Counted from the stretch's first letter, positions 1-8,111 are shown. The stretch is DNA of 35,221 nucleotides from Sphingobacteriales bacterium (GCA_021298155.1 JAJTEN010000023.1:1-35221), one strand, 5' to 3'. The notes: a model not told the origin generated them from the sequence alone. Program-made: numbers and translations.

Positions 1-170
1 TTTCTTTTCAATACTTTCATTAGGTCTTCCAAATAGTCTGTTTGAACTTCTTGAATTTATAAGCGTTTTTTATTTTGATGTGCCAGTAAATGGTCGATTT
101 TTTCAATTAACAACTTTATTTCAAGTTCGGCTTTTAGGATGATTCTGTATACTTGAATCTTAATTGATAT
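1..170 (-). pseudogene. Remnant of a DUF1003 protein C-terminus
   Basis: Reading leftward from 170, one frame gives 37 codons containing KAELEIKLLIEKIDHLLAHQ, a TAA at 57-59, and then in the same frame IQEVQTDYLEDLM up to the window edge. From memory this matches the cytoplasmic tail of DUF1003 membrane proteins (an AELEI..L.EKIDHLL..Q stretch followed by EIQQ-type residues), where the stop replaces what is usually Glu. A second in-frame stop (TGA, 171-173) lies before the segment. The membrane segments that should precede it are absent, since the tRNA terminator and tRNA follow at once. I read this as a decayed 3' end continuing past the window. The family assignment is recall, not a search. 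Confidence 0.5.
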
Positions 171-216
171 TCAATATAACTTAAATATTAATAGATAAGT
201 TGCCATAAGTAGATTC

Positions 217-257
217 AAAAAAAAACATGCTTAATAATCTCGTATTAAGCATGTTTT
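217..257 (-). terminator. Intrinsic terminator of tRNA-Arg
   Basis: Perfect inverted repeat with arms 222-236 and 243-257 (core ACATGCTTAATA / TATTAAGCATGT) and a 6-nt loop. On the minus strand it is followed by a run of nine T (A-run at 217-225). It lies 9 nt past the 3' end of the tRNA. Confidence 0.85.
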
Positions 258-266
258 AAAGATAAT

Positions 267-343
267 TGGTAGTCCCTGAAGGACTCGAACCTTCGACCTA
301 CGGTTTAGAAAACCGTTGCTCTATCCAGCTGAGCTAAGGAACC
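267..343 (-). tRNA. tRNA-Arg, anticodon TCT
   Basis: The minus strand folds into a full cloverleaf of 77 nt including an encoded CCA. The acceptor GGTTCCT pairs with AGGGACT (G1-U72 and U4-G69 wobble). The D-arm is GCTC/GAGC, the anticodon stem ACGGT/ACCGT with loop TTTCTAA, and the T-arm GAAGG/CCTTC with TTCGAGT. Anticodon TCT reads AGA, an arginine codon. It has its own promoter box (362-369) and terminator (217-257), so it is a single-gene unit. Confidence 0.95.
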
Positions 344-361
344 ATTTAATTTTATGGTGTG

Positions 362-369
362 CAAAAGTA
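362..369 (-). promoter_or_regulatory. -7 promoter box of tRNA-Arg
   Basis: TACTTTTG on the minus strand is a perfect match to the Bacteroidota -7 consensus TAnnTTTG, 18 nt before the tRNA 5' end. No clear -33 TTG was identified. Confidence 0.65.
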
Positions 370-623
370 TGACTTCTCGTTTTAAATTCAAAATCTAAAT
401 TAAAAATGAGTGGAATTTTCTTTGGTAGGTCAAGCCCTGGCTGGCATAAGCCTGAACCATAGGCATTATTTACACAAAAGCAATCCCATTTCCCGTATTA
501 ATAACAGAAAACAAAAATTAATTCCTATTTCTGGTATGGTTTAGCGAGCAGAATAGCTGCAAATTGCCCCTGTTTTGCCCATGAAACAAAACAAACACCT
601 TCCTATTTCCGCTTATTCCCTGC

Positions 624-660
624 GGCTGTTGCTGCTTTGATATGTGTTGCAGCAACGGCC
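624..660. other. Strong hairpin upstream of gmd
   Basis: Arms 624-635 (GGCTGTTGCTGC) and 649-660 (GCAGCAACGGCC) pair over 12 bp with one G-U wobble around a 13-nt loop. No T-run follows, so it is not a classic terminator. It ends about 86 nt before the gmd start. Role unknown: an attenuator, a protein-binding palindrome or a small RNA element are all possible. Confidence 0.5.
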
Positions 661-733
661 AAAGGGGAATAAAAAAGCCAATCGGGATTTTTTGCCTATG
701 CTAATCCCTAGTTTTTCTTAGTAAAAAAATAGC

Positions 734-741
734 TACATTCG
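734..741 (+). promoter_or_regulatory. Candidate -7 box of gmd
   Basis: TACATTCG resembles TAnnTTTG with one mismatch and ends only 5 nt before the ATG at 747. If it is used, transcription would begin at or next to the start codon, giving a leaderless mRNA. Confidence 0.35.
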
Positions 742-746
742 CTGCA

Positions 747-1880
747 ATGAAAGTTGCATTAATAACTGGTATAACCGGACAAGATGGTGCGTATTTAGCA
801 GAATTCTTGTTGAAAAAAGGATACATGGTGCATGGCATTAAGCGCCGCAGTTCACTGTTTAATACAGACCGTATAGACCACCTCTATCAAGATCCACATG
901 AGAAAAATGTAAACCTTACATTACATTATGGTGACTTAACAGATAGCACCAACCTCATTAGAATTATACAAGAAACACAGCCCGATGAAATATACAACCT
1001 GGCTGCAATGAGTCATGTTCACGTAAGTTTTGAAACGCCAGAGTATACCGCCAATGCAGATGGTATTGGCACCTTGCGCATATTAGAAGCCATTCGCCTA
1101 TTGGGTTTGAGCCAAAAAACAAAAATCTATCAGGCTTCTACCTCCGAGTTGTATGGCTTGGTTCAGGCCGTACCGCAAAGCGAAAGCACCCCGTTTTACC
1201 CGCGTTCTCCTTATGCGGTTGCTAAATTATATGGCTATTGGATTACCGTAAATTACCGCGAAGCTTATGGCATGTATGCCTGCAACGGCATCTTGTTTAA
1301 CCATGAATCGCCCATAAGAGGAGAAACTTTTGTTACCCGCAAAATTACCAGGGCAGCGGCAAAAATTGCCTTGGGTTTGCAAGAAAAATTGTTTTTAGGC
1401 AACCTTAACGCCCAGCGCGACTGGGGTCATGCCAAAGACTATGTAGAAGCCATGTGGCTCATTCTTCAGCAAGAACAAGCAGAAGATTTTGTTATTGCAA
1501 CGGGACACACCACCTATGTGCGAGATTTCGTTAAAATGGCCTTTGCTGAAGTAGGTATTATCCTGCGTTTTGAAGGAAGCGAAGCCGCAGAAAAAGGGAT
1601 TGTTGCTGGTTTTGATGAAGAAAAATTACAGGCCCTTCAATTAACACCAAAGCTAAACATAGGAGACGAAATAGTGGCGGTTGACCCAAGGTATTACAGA
1701 CCAACAGAGGTAGATTTACTCATAGGCGACCCTAGCAAAGCGAACAATAAGCTTGGCTGGAAACCAAAGTATGATGTACATATGCTTGTGGCAGATATGA
1801 TGCAAGCCGATTTACAATTAATGAAAAAAGATAAATTTTTAGCCGACTCAGGTCACGCTATTATGCGCTATTTTGAATAA
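747..1880 (+). CDS. gmd: GDP-mannose 4,6-dehydratase
   Basis: 377 aa, the usual length for Gmd. An NADP-binding Rossmann start ([10 protein letters not shown], residues 8-17) is followed by an extended SDR fold. The catalytic set sits at the positions known for E. coli Gmd: T132 and E134 in STSELYG, and Y156 and K160 in [21 protein letters not shown] and the C-terminal [15 protein letters not shown] segment, which binds the GDP-sugar, are typical. It converts GDP-D-mannose to GDP-4-keto-6-deoxymannose, precursor of GDP-fucose, rhamnose, perosamine and related sugars. No fucose synthase (fcl) or other partner lies next to it, and the polysaccharide operon is 27 kb away. Start: ATG at 747, with a possible -7 box immediately upstream. 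Confidence 0.96.
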   Translation: MKVALITGITGQDGAYLAEFLLKKGYMVHGIKRRSSLFNTDRIDHLYQDPHEKNVNLTLHYGDLTDSTNLIRIIQETQPDEIYNLAAMSHVHVSFETPEYTANADGIGTLRILEAIRLLGLSQKTKIYQASTSELYGLVQAVPQSESTPFYPRSPYAVAKLYGYWITVNYREAYGMYACNGILFNHESPIRGETFVTRKITRAAAKIALGLQEKLFLGNLNAQRDWGHAKDYVEAMWLILQQEQAEDFVIATGHTTYVRDFVKMAFAEVGIILRFEGSEAAEKGIVAGFDEEKLQALQLTPKLNIGDEIVAVDPRYYRPTEVDLLIGDPSKANNKLGWKPKYDVHMLVADMMQADLQLMKKDKFLADSGHAIMRYFE

Positions 1881-1897
1881 AAGAGCGCATTACTTTT
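1863..1897 (+). terminator. Possible terminator overlapping the gmd stop
   Basis: ATGCGCT (1863-1869) pairs perfectly with AGCGCAT (1884-1890) and is followed by TACTTTT. The hairpin overlaps the end of gmd. The U-tract is imperfect, so the call is moderate. Confidence 0.4.
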
Positions 1898-2657
1898 ATC
1901 CTACTCTAGCTTTTTTACAGGTCTTTTTTCTTAGGTAGAGATGCGGATTAACTTCTGCAGCCATATTACTGATTTTGGGTTGATTGCAAAAAATAGTTGA
2001 GGCGTTAATTAGGCCATGCGAAAAAGCCCAAGCCGTTAACTGCTGACTATTTTTTAAATCTAATGACTTAAGGATATAACCCCTGTATTTTTCTATGCTC
2101 GATGTTTCATAACCCAAGGTTTCTGCAATAAATTGAGAATTTTCTCCCTGACTTACATAGCGGATAATTTTTTTCTCGAGCGGACTCAAACTATTGATCC
2201 AATAACTTTCATCTTTGGTTTGAAAAGTTCCAATTCGGGTTAATTCATCCCAACAACTGATGTGTGTGGCATCTTCATAGGTAATTCTACCTTCCATTAT
2301 TCGGGGCAGTAATTGATGAATAATCTCGCTTGATTTCTGACAATAATTTTGCGAACCCATTCCCATCATTTCTTTCATCACAGTTGGGTAGTATGCATGT
2401 GAAACCAAGAGGTGTTTCATTTCGGCATTTTTTGCAATAAGGTTTCTGCACGTTTCAATACCATTTAAAAGAGGTAAACGATAATCAATAACTACAGCAT
2501 CAAAATCTACTTTGTGGTCGCTAATGTGGTTAATAAAATCTACACCAGTCATAAAGGAATGGACCACTTCAATTTGGCCCTTGCGCAAAAAATCATTGGT
2601 TAAAGCAGCCATGTCTGTGGGGTTATCTTCAACCAAGGCAATTCGAATAGTTTTCAT
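1896..2657 (-). CDS. Response regulator, REC domain plus LuxR-type HTH
   Basis: 253 aa. N-terminal receiver domain (about 1-125): acidic pair E10/D11, phospho-acceptor D58 in VVIDYRLP, S86 in the switch position and K108 in NYCQKSS. The C-terminal segment (about 155-215, LSPLEKKIIRYVSQGENSQFIAETL) has the NarL/LuxR helix-turn-helix pattern. It should bind DNA after phosphorylation by a histidine kinase. No kinase is nearby, so it is an orphan. It is convergent with gmd (15 bp between stops) and divergent from the membrane operon at 2910, whose expression it might control; that is only positional inference. A basic tail of about 30 aa follows the HTH. Confidence 0.85.
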   Translation of the reverse strand: MKTIRIALVEDNPTDMAALTNDFLRKGQIEVVHSFMTGVDFINHISDHKVDFDAVVIDYRLPLLNGIETCRNLIAKNAEMKHLLVSHAYYPTVMKEMMGMGSQNYCQKSSEIIHQLLPRIMEGRITYEDATHISCWDELTRIGTFQTKDESYWINSLSPLEKKIIRYVSQGENSQFIAETLGYETSSIEKYRGYILKSLDLKNSQQLTAWAFSHGLINASTIFCNQPKISNMAAEVNPHLYLRKKTCKKARVG

Positions 2658-2909
2658 AGTTTAATTTTGGGTTACAATCAATTAAGTTCATAGATTAATT
2701 TGTTAAAACAATGTTAGCAGATAGGAATAACATTTAAAAAAAATGCAAGGCTTGAACCCAAATTTTTTCCGGTTTTTAGGATAGCGAAAGTCCTTATGAT
2801 AAATAATTTAAATAGAAATGTAAACCATAGATTAATTAATTTTTTGACCCCAATTGCTAAAAAACAATGCTAAATATTTGATTATTTTTCATTTATTTTC
2901 CCACTTTAA

Positions 2910-3320
2910 ATGAAATACATGAATCGGTATTTTTGGGTAATATTAATTGGGCTAATCTGTTTTAATTTTGGTGTACAAAACATGAATTGGTTATTGGCGG
3001 AAAATATGCCTTGTGCTGTGTATGTATTTGATGCGCAGTGCCTCTCCTTTGAGGCATTTCTGCTCAATAAATTCGTTCGCTTAACTAGCAATCTATTAGC
3101 TATTTACTTGGTACAAAAACGGTATTTCCAACTCCACTCCCAAAGTCTATTGCCCCTCTTTATGGGCTTATTGGTTTTGGCAGGTATTGATGTATATTTT
3201 TTACAAACGGATCATTTTCTGGTTTACCGCATCCATCAATTTGTACATCCCGTGGTATTTAGTCCACTTTTAGCCATTATATTGGTTTCCATTTCTATAG
3301 CTAAGCCCAAATTAACCTAA
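2910..3320 (+). CDS. Small membrane protein resembling exosortase F-associated proteins
   Basis: 136 aa with about four hydrophobic segments (near 7-22, 56-69, 81-97, 113-130). NKFVRLTSNLLAIYL (53-67) and HQFVHPVVFSPLLAIIL (109-125) recall the small Bacteroidota proteins annotated as exosortase F system-associated, which end in an R-x-x-I-x-P-x-x-x-L-L-L pattern. No exosortase (XrtF) gene is visible in the window. The next gene starts 3 nt after its stop, so the two are probably co-transcribed and translationally coupled. The family assignment comes from memory of its pattern and is tentative. Otherwise it is an unknown integral membrane protein. Confidence 0.45.
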   Translation: MKYMNRYFWVILIGLICFNFGVQNMNWLLAENMPCAVYVFDAQCLSFEAFLLNKFVRLTSNLLAIYLVQKRYFQLHSQSLLPLFMGLLVLAGIDVYFLQTDHFLVYRIHQFVHPVVFSPLLAIILVSISIAKPKLT

Positions 3321-3323
3321 ACG

Positions 3324-5111
3324 ATGTTACTCCTTATACCCACTGTAATATTGGTTTTAGTAATCTGTTACCTATATGGTATCCTTCCTTTTGTGCTCTT
3401 TAAAACGCCTTTACCCATTAATTTATTTACACCTGTATTACTTGGCTTCGCTGTACTGGGCATTTTAAGTCAGTGGTGTATGTTAGTGGGAGCCATTAAT
3501 GAGGTTTCCGTGATGGCAGTATATTTAGGCGCGCTGCTGGCATATTGGGTTTATGCTAAAACCTATCACCAGCAATTAAAGGCCATACGTAATTGGGTTG
3601 TCTCGCTATCTCCTATCTATACAATAGCTATTGCCTTATTATTTGTATTGTTGCTATACCAAAGTGCCCTACCTACTAAGATTCAAGACATGGCAGCTTA
3701 TTACCTACAAACCATTCAATGGATGCAAAAGTTTGGTGTGGTAAAAGGACTTGGCAATATTTACCCTGCTTTAGGTTTAGGTTCGGCCTGGCATTCGCTA
3801 CTTTGCCTCTTTCAAATTCCAGGTTTCCCGCCATTTTATGGCCTAAATGCGGCAATCATTTTCACAGTTTTTGTTTGGATAGTATATCAACTCAAGCTCA
3901 ATCATACCCAAGAAGAAAAGCCACAAACTACTGTAGCATCGGCCTATTTACTTGCCTATGCCTTAGGCTTATTTCCCATCTCTTTTTTATACCTCACCGC
4001 TCCTAGTCCAGATTTGCCCTTACTGGTTTTTACCCCGCTATTGGTCTATTTTGCGTGGGTAGACAGAGATGCCATTCCAAGTTCATTCACCTTATTGCTG
4101 GCATGCTTTTTATATGCCATTAAACCACCCGCATTGGTGGGCATTGCCATAGGCACATTTACCGTATGGAAGCAGCTAAAAAGAAAACCATGGGCCTTGC
4201 AACTTGGCAGCCACCTATTAATTACCATCCTTTGTTTAACACCCATTGTTTCCAAAAATTTTATTCAAACAGGCTATGCCTTATACCCTGCCGGAGAAAT
4301 TGGCATTGAGGCATACATAGGGAAATGGATGGAAGAACCTAATTCTGCTAACGCATCCGTTCCATCATGGAAAATTCCCACAGATTGGAACAAAGCCTAT
4401 CGAAAAGGCATAGTGGTTTGGGGTTATACAGACAGCATACCCGCAGCGGTTTTTAAAGACAACTTACCCCAAAGTTCTCAGCGATTTTACACCTGGCTGA
4501 GCCGACCCGGTTACAAAGGATTTATGAACACCTTACTCTTTGTTAACTTTATCCTGGCTTGTTTACTCTGCCTATGTATTCGTTTACCGCAGGTGAAATG
4601 GATATACGGCGTACTAATTCCATTAAGTATTATAGAATGGTTTTATTTAACCCAATACCGCTTAATGCTACCCTTGGGTTTAAGCCTCTTTTGTATGAAT
4701 ACCTATACTATTTTTACAGCATGGCCCAAGGCAGCAAAACTACTAAGAACCCTCGCATGGGAACGCTATTATATTGCATTCACCTTGGTATTATTTAGCT
4801 TTTTGTGCTTAGTACCGATGTCGGCATTTAGACAAGCATCGCGAAACAAATCCATTACAAAAACAGATGGGTTTACAACAAGCTATTTACTTGAACCCTA
4901 TCATAAATATGCAGAAGGGAGTTTAGATAGCACCCAAATAAATATTGGCTACATTCACTTTTACAAAGACAAAAATTATTCGTGGAATGCGCCAATTCCG
5001 GCCGTGAGTGCCAGTCACACACGATTTTTATCAACCCATTTTGGCTACCAACTACAAGGCTTTGGCCCTAGTTTAAAAGACGGCTTTTACCTCAAGAAAA
5101 TATCCAATTAA
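3324..5111 (+). CDS. Polytopic membrane protein, LIC_10190-like
   Basis: 595 aa, mostly hydrophobic, with a dozen or more likely membrane segments and a soluble C-terminal part of about 90 aa (after about 505). The loop DMAAYYLQTIQWMQKFGVV (122-140) followed by KGLGN (141-145) and SAWH (154-157) matches the signature I know from LIC_10190-family membrane proteins (D..YHLQ.I.W....VV.GLGN....). These have a GT-C glycosyltransferase-like layout and often occur with surface-sugar genes. The family's function is not established, and a lipid-linked sugar transferase is only an inference. It is the second gene of an operon with the small protein at 2910. Its stop overlaps the convergent bcp stop in a shared TTAA. 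Confidence 0.5.
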   Translation: MLLLIPTVILVLVICYLYGILPFVLFKTPLPINLFTPVLLGFAVLGILSQWCMLVGAINEVSVMAVYLGALLAYWVYAKTYHQQLKAIRNWVVSLSPIYTIAIALLFVLLLYQSALPTKIQDMAAYYLQTIQWMQKFGVVKGLGNIYPALGLGSAWHSLLCLFQIPGFPPFYGLNAAIIFTVFVWIVYQLKLNHTQEEKPQTTVASAYLLAYALGLFPISFLYLTAPSPDLPLLVFTPLLVYFAWVDRDAIPSSFTLLLACFLYAIKPPALVGIAIGTFTVWKQLKRKPWALQLGSHLLITILCLTPIVSKNFIQTGYALYPAGEIGIEAYIGKWMEEPNSANASVPSWKIPTDWNKAYRKGIVVWGYTDSIPAAVFKDNLPQSSQRFYTWLSRPGYKGFMNTLLFVNFILACLLCLCIRLPQVKWIYGVLIPLSIIEWFYLTQYRLMLPLGLSLFCMNTYTIFTAWPKAAKLLRTLAWERYYIAFTLVLFSFLCLVPMSAFRQASRNKSITKTDGFTTSYLLEPYHKYAEGSLDSTQINIGYIHFYKDKNYSWNAPIPAVSASHTRFLSTHFGYQLQGFGPSLKDGFYLKKISN

Positions 5112-5560
5112 AGAATCTGGCTACTGTGATTTTTGGTATCTACCTTTTCAATTACCTGTTCAATGATTCCTTTTTCATTGATCACAAAAGTTGTACGTAA
5201 AATTCCCATATATTTTTTTCCATACATACTTTTTTCACCCCAGGTTTGATAGGCGATGGAAACCGCATGATCTTCATCTGCCAATAAAGAAAAAGGCAGT
5301 TCGTATTTGGCAATAAACTTTTGGTGTTTGGCGGGGCCATCCGGACTCACACCCAGAATAGCGTAGCCCTTTTTTACAAACTGTTCGTAATGGTCTCTTA
5401 AATCGCAAGCTTCGGCGGTACAACCAGGCGTATCATCTTTGGGATAGAAATATAATACCAGTTTCTTGCCTGTAAAATCTGTTAAGGAAACTACATTTCC
5501 CTGTTCATTTTTTGCTGAGAATGCAGGTGCTTTATCGCCTGCTTGTAATGTAATGGCCAT
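5108..5560 (-). CDS. bcp: Thioredoxin-dependent peroxiredoxin, Bcp/PrxQ type
   Basis: 150 aa from ATG at 5560 (start of MAITLQAGDKAPAF). An upstream in-frame start at 5593 would add 11 residues absent from the family. The motif TPGCTAEAC carries the peroxidatic C47 and the PrxQ-type resolving C52, five residues apart, and R122 in LRTTFVI completes the active site. It reduces hydrogen peroxide and organic hydroperoxides in the cytoplasm using thioredoxin. It lies 43 nt after the M23 gene on the same strand and may be the last gene of that unit. It overlaps the convergent gene at 3324-5111 by 4 nt. Confidence 0.93.
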   Translation of the reverse strand: MAITLQAGDKAPAFSAKNEQGNVVSLTDFTGKKLVLYFYPKDDTPGCTAEACDLRDHYEQFVKKGYAILGVSPDGPAKHQKFIAKYELPFSLLADEDHAVSIAYQTWGEKSMYGKKYMGILRTTFVINEKGIIEQVIEKVDTKNHSSQIL

Positions 5561-5603
5561 AGTAATTCTTTTGGTAAATGAACCCCAAAACAAGTAAAAT
5601 GTT

Positions 5604-7397
5604 TTACGGATTTATATCGAACCAACGTTCTGTTTTATTGTTTTTGTTATCTACTACCCGCACCAATACCCGAAAAGCCTTGGCCGATGAAGGATTATTT
5701 TCAAGGTTAAAAATTCTTTCACGCTCTATGTAATATACCTCATCAAAAAGATACGTTAAACGGTCGTTTTTGGCATCAAAATCGCCTAAAATCCACCTTC
5801 CATTTAAGTACATATCGTATGATTTGATTCCAGCACAATCATCACTAATATCAAAATCCCAGCGCAAAGTATCATGGCTATTGCCCATGTATTTTGGCAA
5901 TACACGTTTAACCTTGGGCGCTACTGTATCTAACATAATTTTAAAGAACCCAAAATTACTGGCCTTTGCCTGAACCAAACCCATTGCGTAGTTTCCACCT
6001 ATGCTTACAAAACCATCACCCATATTTTTTGCATAACCAATAAGCAATTTATCTTCTAGTCCATCTACCGGAAGCGGAAGCTTAATAGACACATTAAATG
6101 GCGCATGAACTGGCGTGGTGTAGGTATGGAAAGAATAGGTGTTTGAAATGGCATCCAACTTTTTAGGATAGGTATTTAGGGTATAACAAACCGTATCATA
6201 TATACTTTTTTCATCCATACTTGCCATAAATCCATCTTGTGTTACCAACATGGCTTTACCGGGAAACAAGCACGCTTTATTCTGCATTTGCGTTTCATAC
6301 GCCAGCTTTTCTGCATCTATTTGAGAAGGACCAATAGTATAAAATATTTTTACATAGGTTTTATTTTGGTTCACATCTGCCGCTTCAAAAATGAGCTCAC
6401 CATGGGTATTGGGTTGGGTAAAATGTACGCGACCCTTATGCGCATCTGTTTGGTAGTTGCTAAATTTATTGCCATCATCTACAAAACACTTTTGTACCCG
6501 CAGTTTTTCTAATTTGTAATATGGAAAATCAATATGCGCATTGATGTATTTGGTTTCATCAAAAGCAAACTGATTGAGTGCATGTGTAAATTTATGCGTT
6601 TGGTTCAGCCAGAAAGTATAGGTGTAGAGTCCTTTTGGATCTTTCGAGTTGTGGATATAATCATGCGCATCTATTCCAAATCCGTAGGTATCTGCATCAA
6701 GCAGCAGGGTATCTTTAGACACCAAATAAATATCTTGCCAATAGGCATTTTTGGTATTAAAGGTAATTTGCTTTTTAAGCAATAAACCCTCGCGCACAAA
6801 TTTGTATACAAATATTTTGTTTATTTCTGGGGCAAAATGATCAATGGGCAAAATGCCAAATAAGGCCGGATTAAGGATTTTTTCTGTGCGCGAATCCCTA
6901 ATTTCAAAATGCAAATGCGGACCCGAGCTGGTTCCGCTATTGCCACTTAAACCGATGGTATCTCCTTTTTTAACACGCAAAAAAGGCTTTATAAAAATCT
7001 TATCAAACTCAAAGGTTTGGTTAATATATTGATAGTCGTGAATCCACTCTGCAATAGCACCGTAATACGCATCTAAATGCGCGTAAACCGTTGAGTAACC
7101 ATTGGCATGTTCTATATACAAAGCCTTACCATAGGCGCCACGCGCTACTTTTATTCTGCTTATGTATCCATCTGCAGCGGCATATACAGGCAAGCCTATT
7201 TTGCCATTGGTACGCAAATCTATGCCACTATGAAAATGATTGTCGCGCATAACGCCAAAGGGCGAAACAAAATTGGGCAACGAATCCATGGGATACCGAA
7301 AATAATCTTGCGGATATTTTTGCGCAAAGGCTTGGTTCAGCCCGAAAAAGAGGCAAACCAACAAAGCAACTCGTATGTAACTGCGCAAACTTTCCAA
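5604..7397 (-). CDS. Secreted M23 family metallopeptidase (cell-wall endopeptidase-like)
   Basis: 597 aa. The N-terminal signal peptide runs to about residue 25 (ALLVCLFFGLNQAFA). The LytM/M23 domain spans about 45-170: H56 and D60 in HSGID, H107 in YAHLD, and H161/H163 in GPHLHFEIRD, so all zinc-site and catalytic residues are present. The remaining 400 aa are a beta-rich region of unknown role, common in Bacteroidota M23 proteins. It should cut peptidoglycan cross-bridges or act as a periplasmic activator. The likely start is TTG at 7397, since no ATG precedes the signal peptide. That start lies 3 nt after the stop of the hydrolase gene, which suggests coupling. Confidence 0.88.
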   Translation of the reverse strand: MESLRSYIRVALLVCLFFGLNQAFAQKYPQDYFRYPMDSLPNFVSPFGVMRDNHFHSGIDLRTNGKIGLPVYAAADGYISRIKVARGAYGKALYIEHANGYSTVYAHLDAYYGAIAEWIHDYQYINQTFEFDKIFIKPFLRVKKGDTIGLSGNSGTSSGPHLHFEIRDSRTEKILNPALFGILPIDHFAPEINKIFVYKFVREGLLLKKQITFNTKNAYWQDIYLVSKDTLLLDADTYGFGIDAHDYIHNSKDPKGLYTYTFWLNQTHKFTHALNQFAFDETKYINAHIDFPYYKLEKLRVQKCFVDDGNKFSNYQTDAHKGRVHFTQPNTHGELIFEAADVNQNKTYVKIFYTIGPSQIDAEKLAYETQMQNKACLFPGKAMLVTQDGFMASMDEKSIYDTVCYTLNTYPKKLDAISNTYSFHTYTTPVHAPFNVSIKLPLPVDGLEDKLLIGYAKNMGDGFVSIGGNYAMGLVQAKASNFGFFKIMLDTVAPKVKRVLPKYMGNSHDTLRWDFDISDDCAGIKSYDMYLNGRWILGDFDAKNDRLTYLFDEVYYIERERIFNLENNPSSAKAFRVLVRVVDNKNNKTERWFDINP

Positions 7398-7400
7398 GAC

Positions 7401-8009
7401 TTATTTCACTTCAAATTTTAGCATTTGCTTTTCGCCAATAAAGCCTTCCAACACATCGCCAATGGCAACAGGGCCAACCCCTGCAGGTGTTCCGGTATAA
7501 ATTAAATCGCCCACCTTTAAGGTAAAATATTGAGAGATAAAACTGATGATTTTAGCAAAATCAAAAATCATGTCCTTGCTATTTCCGGCCTGAACCAATT
7601 GTCCGTTTTTAAGCAAAGAAAAGTTGATATTGTTAAGGTCTAAGTCGTGCACAGAAACAAAATTTCCGATGGGTGCAGCGCCATCAAAGCCTTTGGCAAG
7701 TTCCCAAGGCAAGCCTTTAGATTTGAGTTGAGCTTGCAAATCGCGGGCGGTGAAATCTATGCCTAAACCAATTTCGTTATAATAATTAGCCGCAAATTTC
7801 TCTTGTATATTTTTGCCCACCTTAGCAATTTTGATCACCAATTCTAGCTCGTGGTGCACATCTTGGCTAAAAGCTGGCAAATAAAAATCTTCACCGTTCT
7901 TTAACAAAGCCGTGTCGGGCTTGGCAAATACCACCGGATTTTCTGGCACGGCATTACCCAATTCTTTGGCATGTTCGCTGTAATTTCTACCTATACAAAA
8001 TATTTTCAT
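7401..8009 (-). CDS. Fumarylacetoacetate hydrolase family protein
   Basis: 202 aa from ATG at 8009 (MKIFCIGRNY), the classic start of short FAH-fold proteins of the acylpyruvase/YcgM type. A start at 8030 would add seven unrelated residues. Metal ligands are recognisable: E54 and E56 in HHELELVIK, and D85 in GIDFTARDLQ. KGFDGAAPIG, IFDFAKIISFIS and GDLIYTGTPAGVGP are conserved family segments. Likely activities are hydrolysis of acylpyruvates or decarboxylation of oxaloacetate. The sequence does not decide the substrate. It is the first gene of a probable unit with the M23 gene. Confidence 0.9.
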   Translation of the reverse strand: MKIFCIGRNYSEHAKELGNAVPENPVVFAKPDTALLKNGEDFYLPAFSQDVHHELELVIKIAKVGKNIQEKFAANYYNEIGLGIDFTARDLQAQLKSKGLPWELAKGFDGAAPIGNFVSVHDLDLNNINFSLLKNGQLVQAGNSKDMIFDFAKIISFISQYFTLKVGDLIYTGTPAGVGPVAIGDVLEGFIGEKQMLKFEVK

Positions 8010-8111
8010 CGCTTTACTTGTAAGGCACAAAGTAAGGAAAAATATTTGGCAAATCGAATGAATGGGGTTTGAGGTTATATCTTATCTAAATATAGAAGGT
8101 TTGGCATTGCC

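Larger units (their letters stand above)
370..746. other. Intergenic region between tRNA-Arg and gmd
   Basis: About 380 nt with no convincing coding frame on either strand. It holds a strong 12-bp hairpin (624-660, listed separately), an AT-rich stretch, and a possible gmd -7 box at 734-741. A weak GGGATT / AATCCC pair (about 684-708) followed by TTTTT was also seen, but I do not call it a terminator. Confidence 0.5.

Noticed and set aside
267-746. Integrated mobile element next to tRNA-Arg
   Set aside because: No integrase and no direct repeat of the tRNA 3' end within the window; the nearby pseudogene alone does not support it.
2870-2909. Promoter box for the membrane operon at 2910 (TAAATATTTG)
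   Set aside because: The spacing inside the motif does not match TAnnTTTG, so no box was called.
8010-8040. -7 box for the FAH-family gene (TACTTTG on the minus strand)
   Set aside because: One base short of TAnnTTTG; not strong enough to list.
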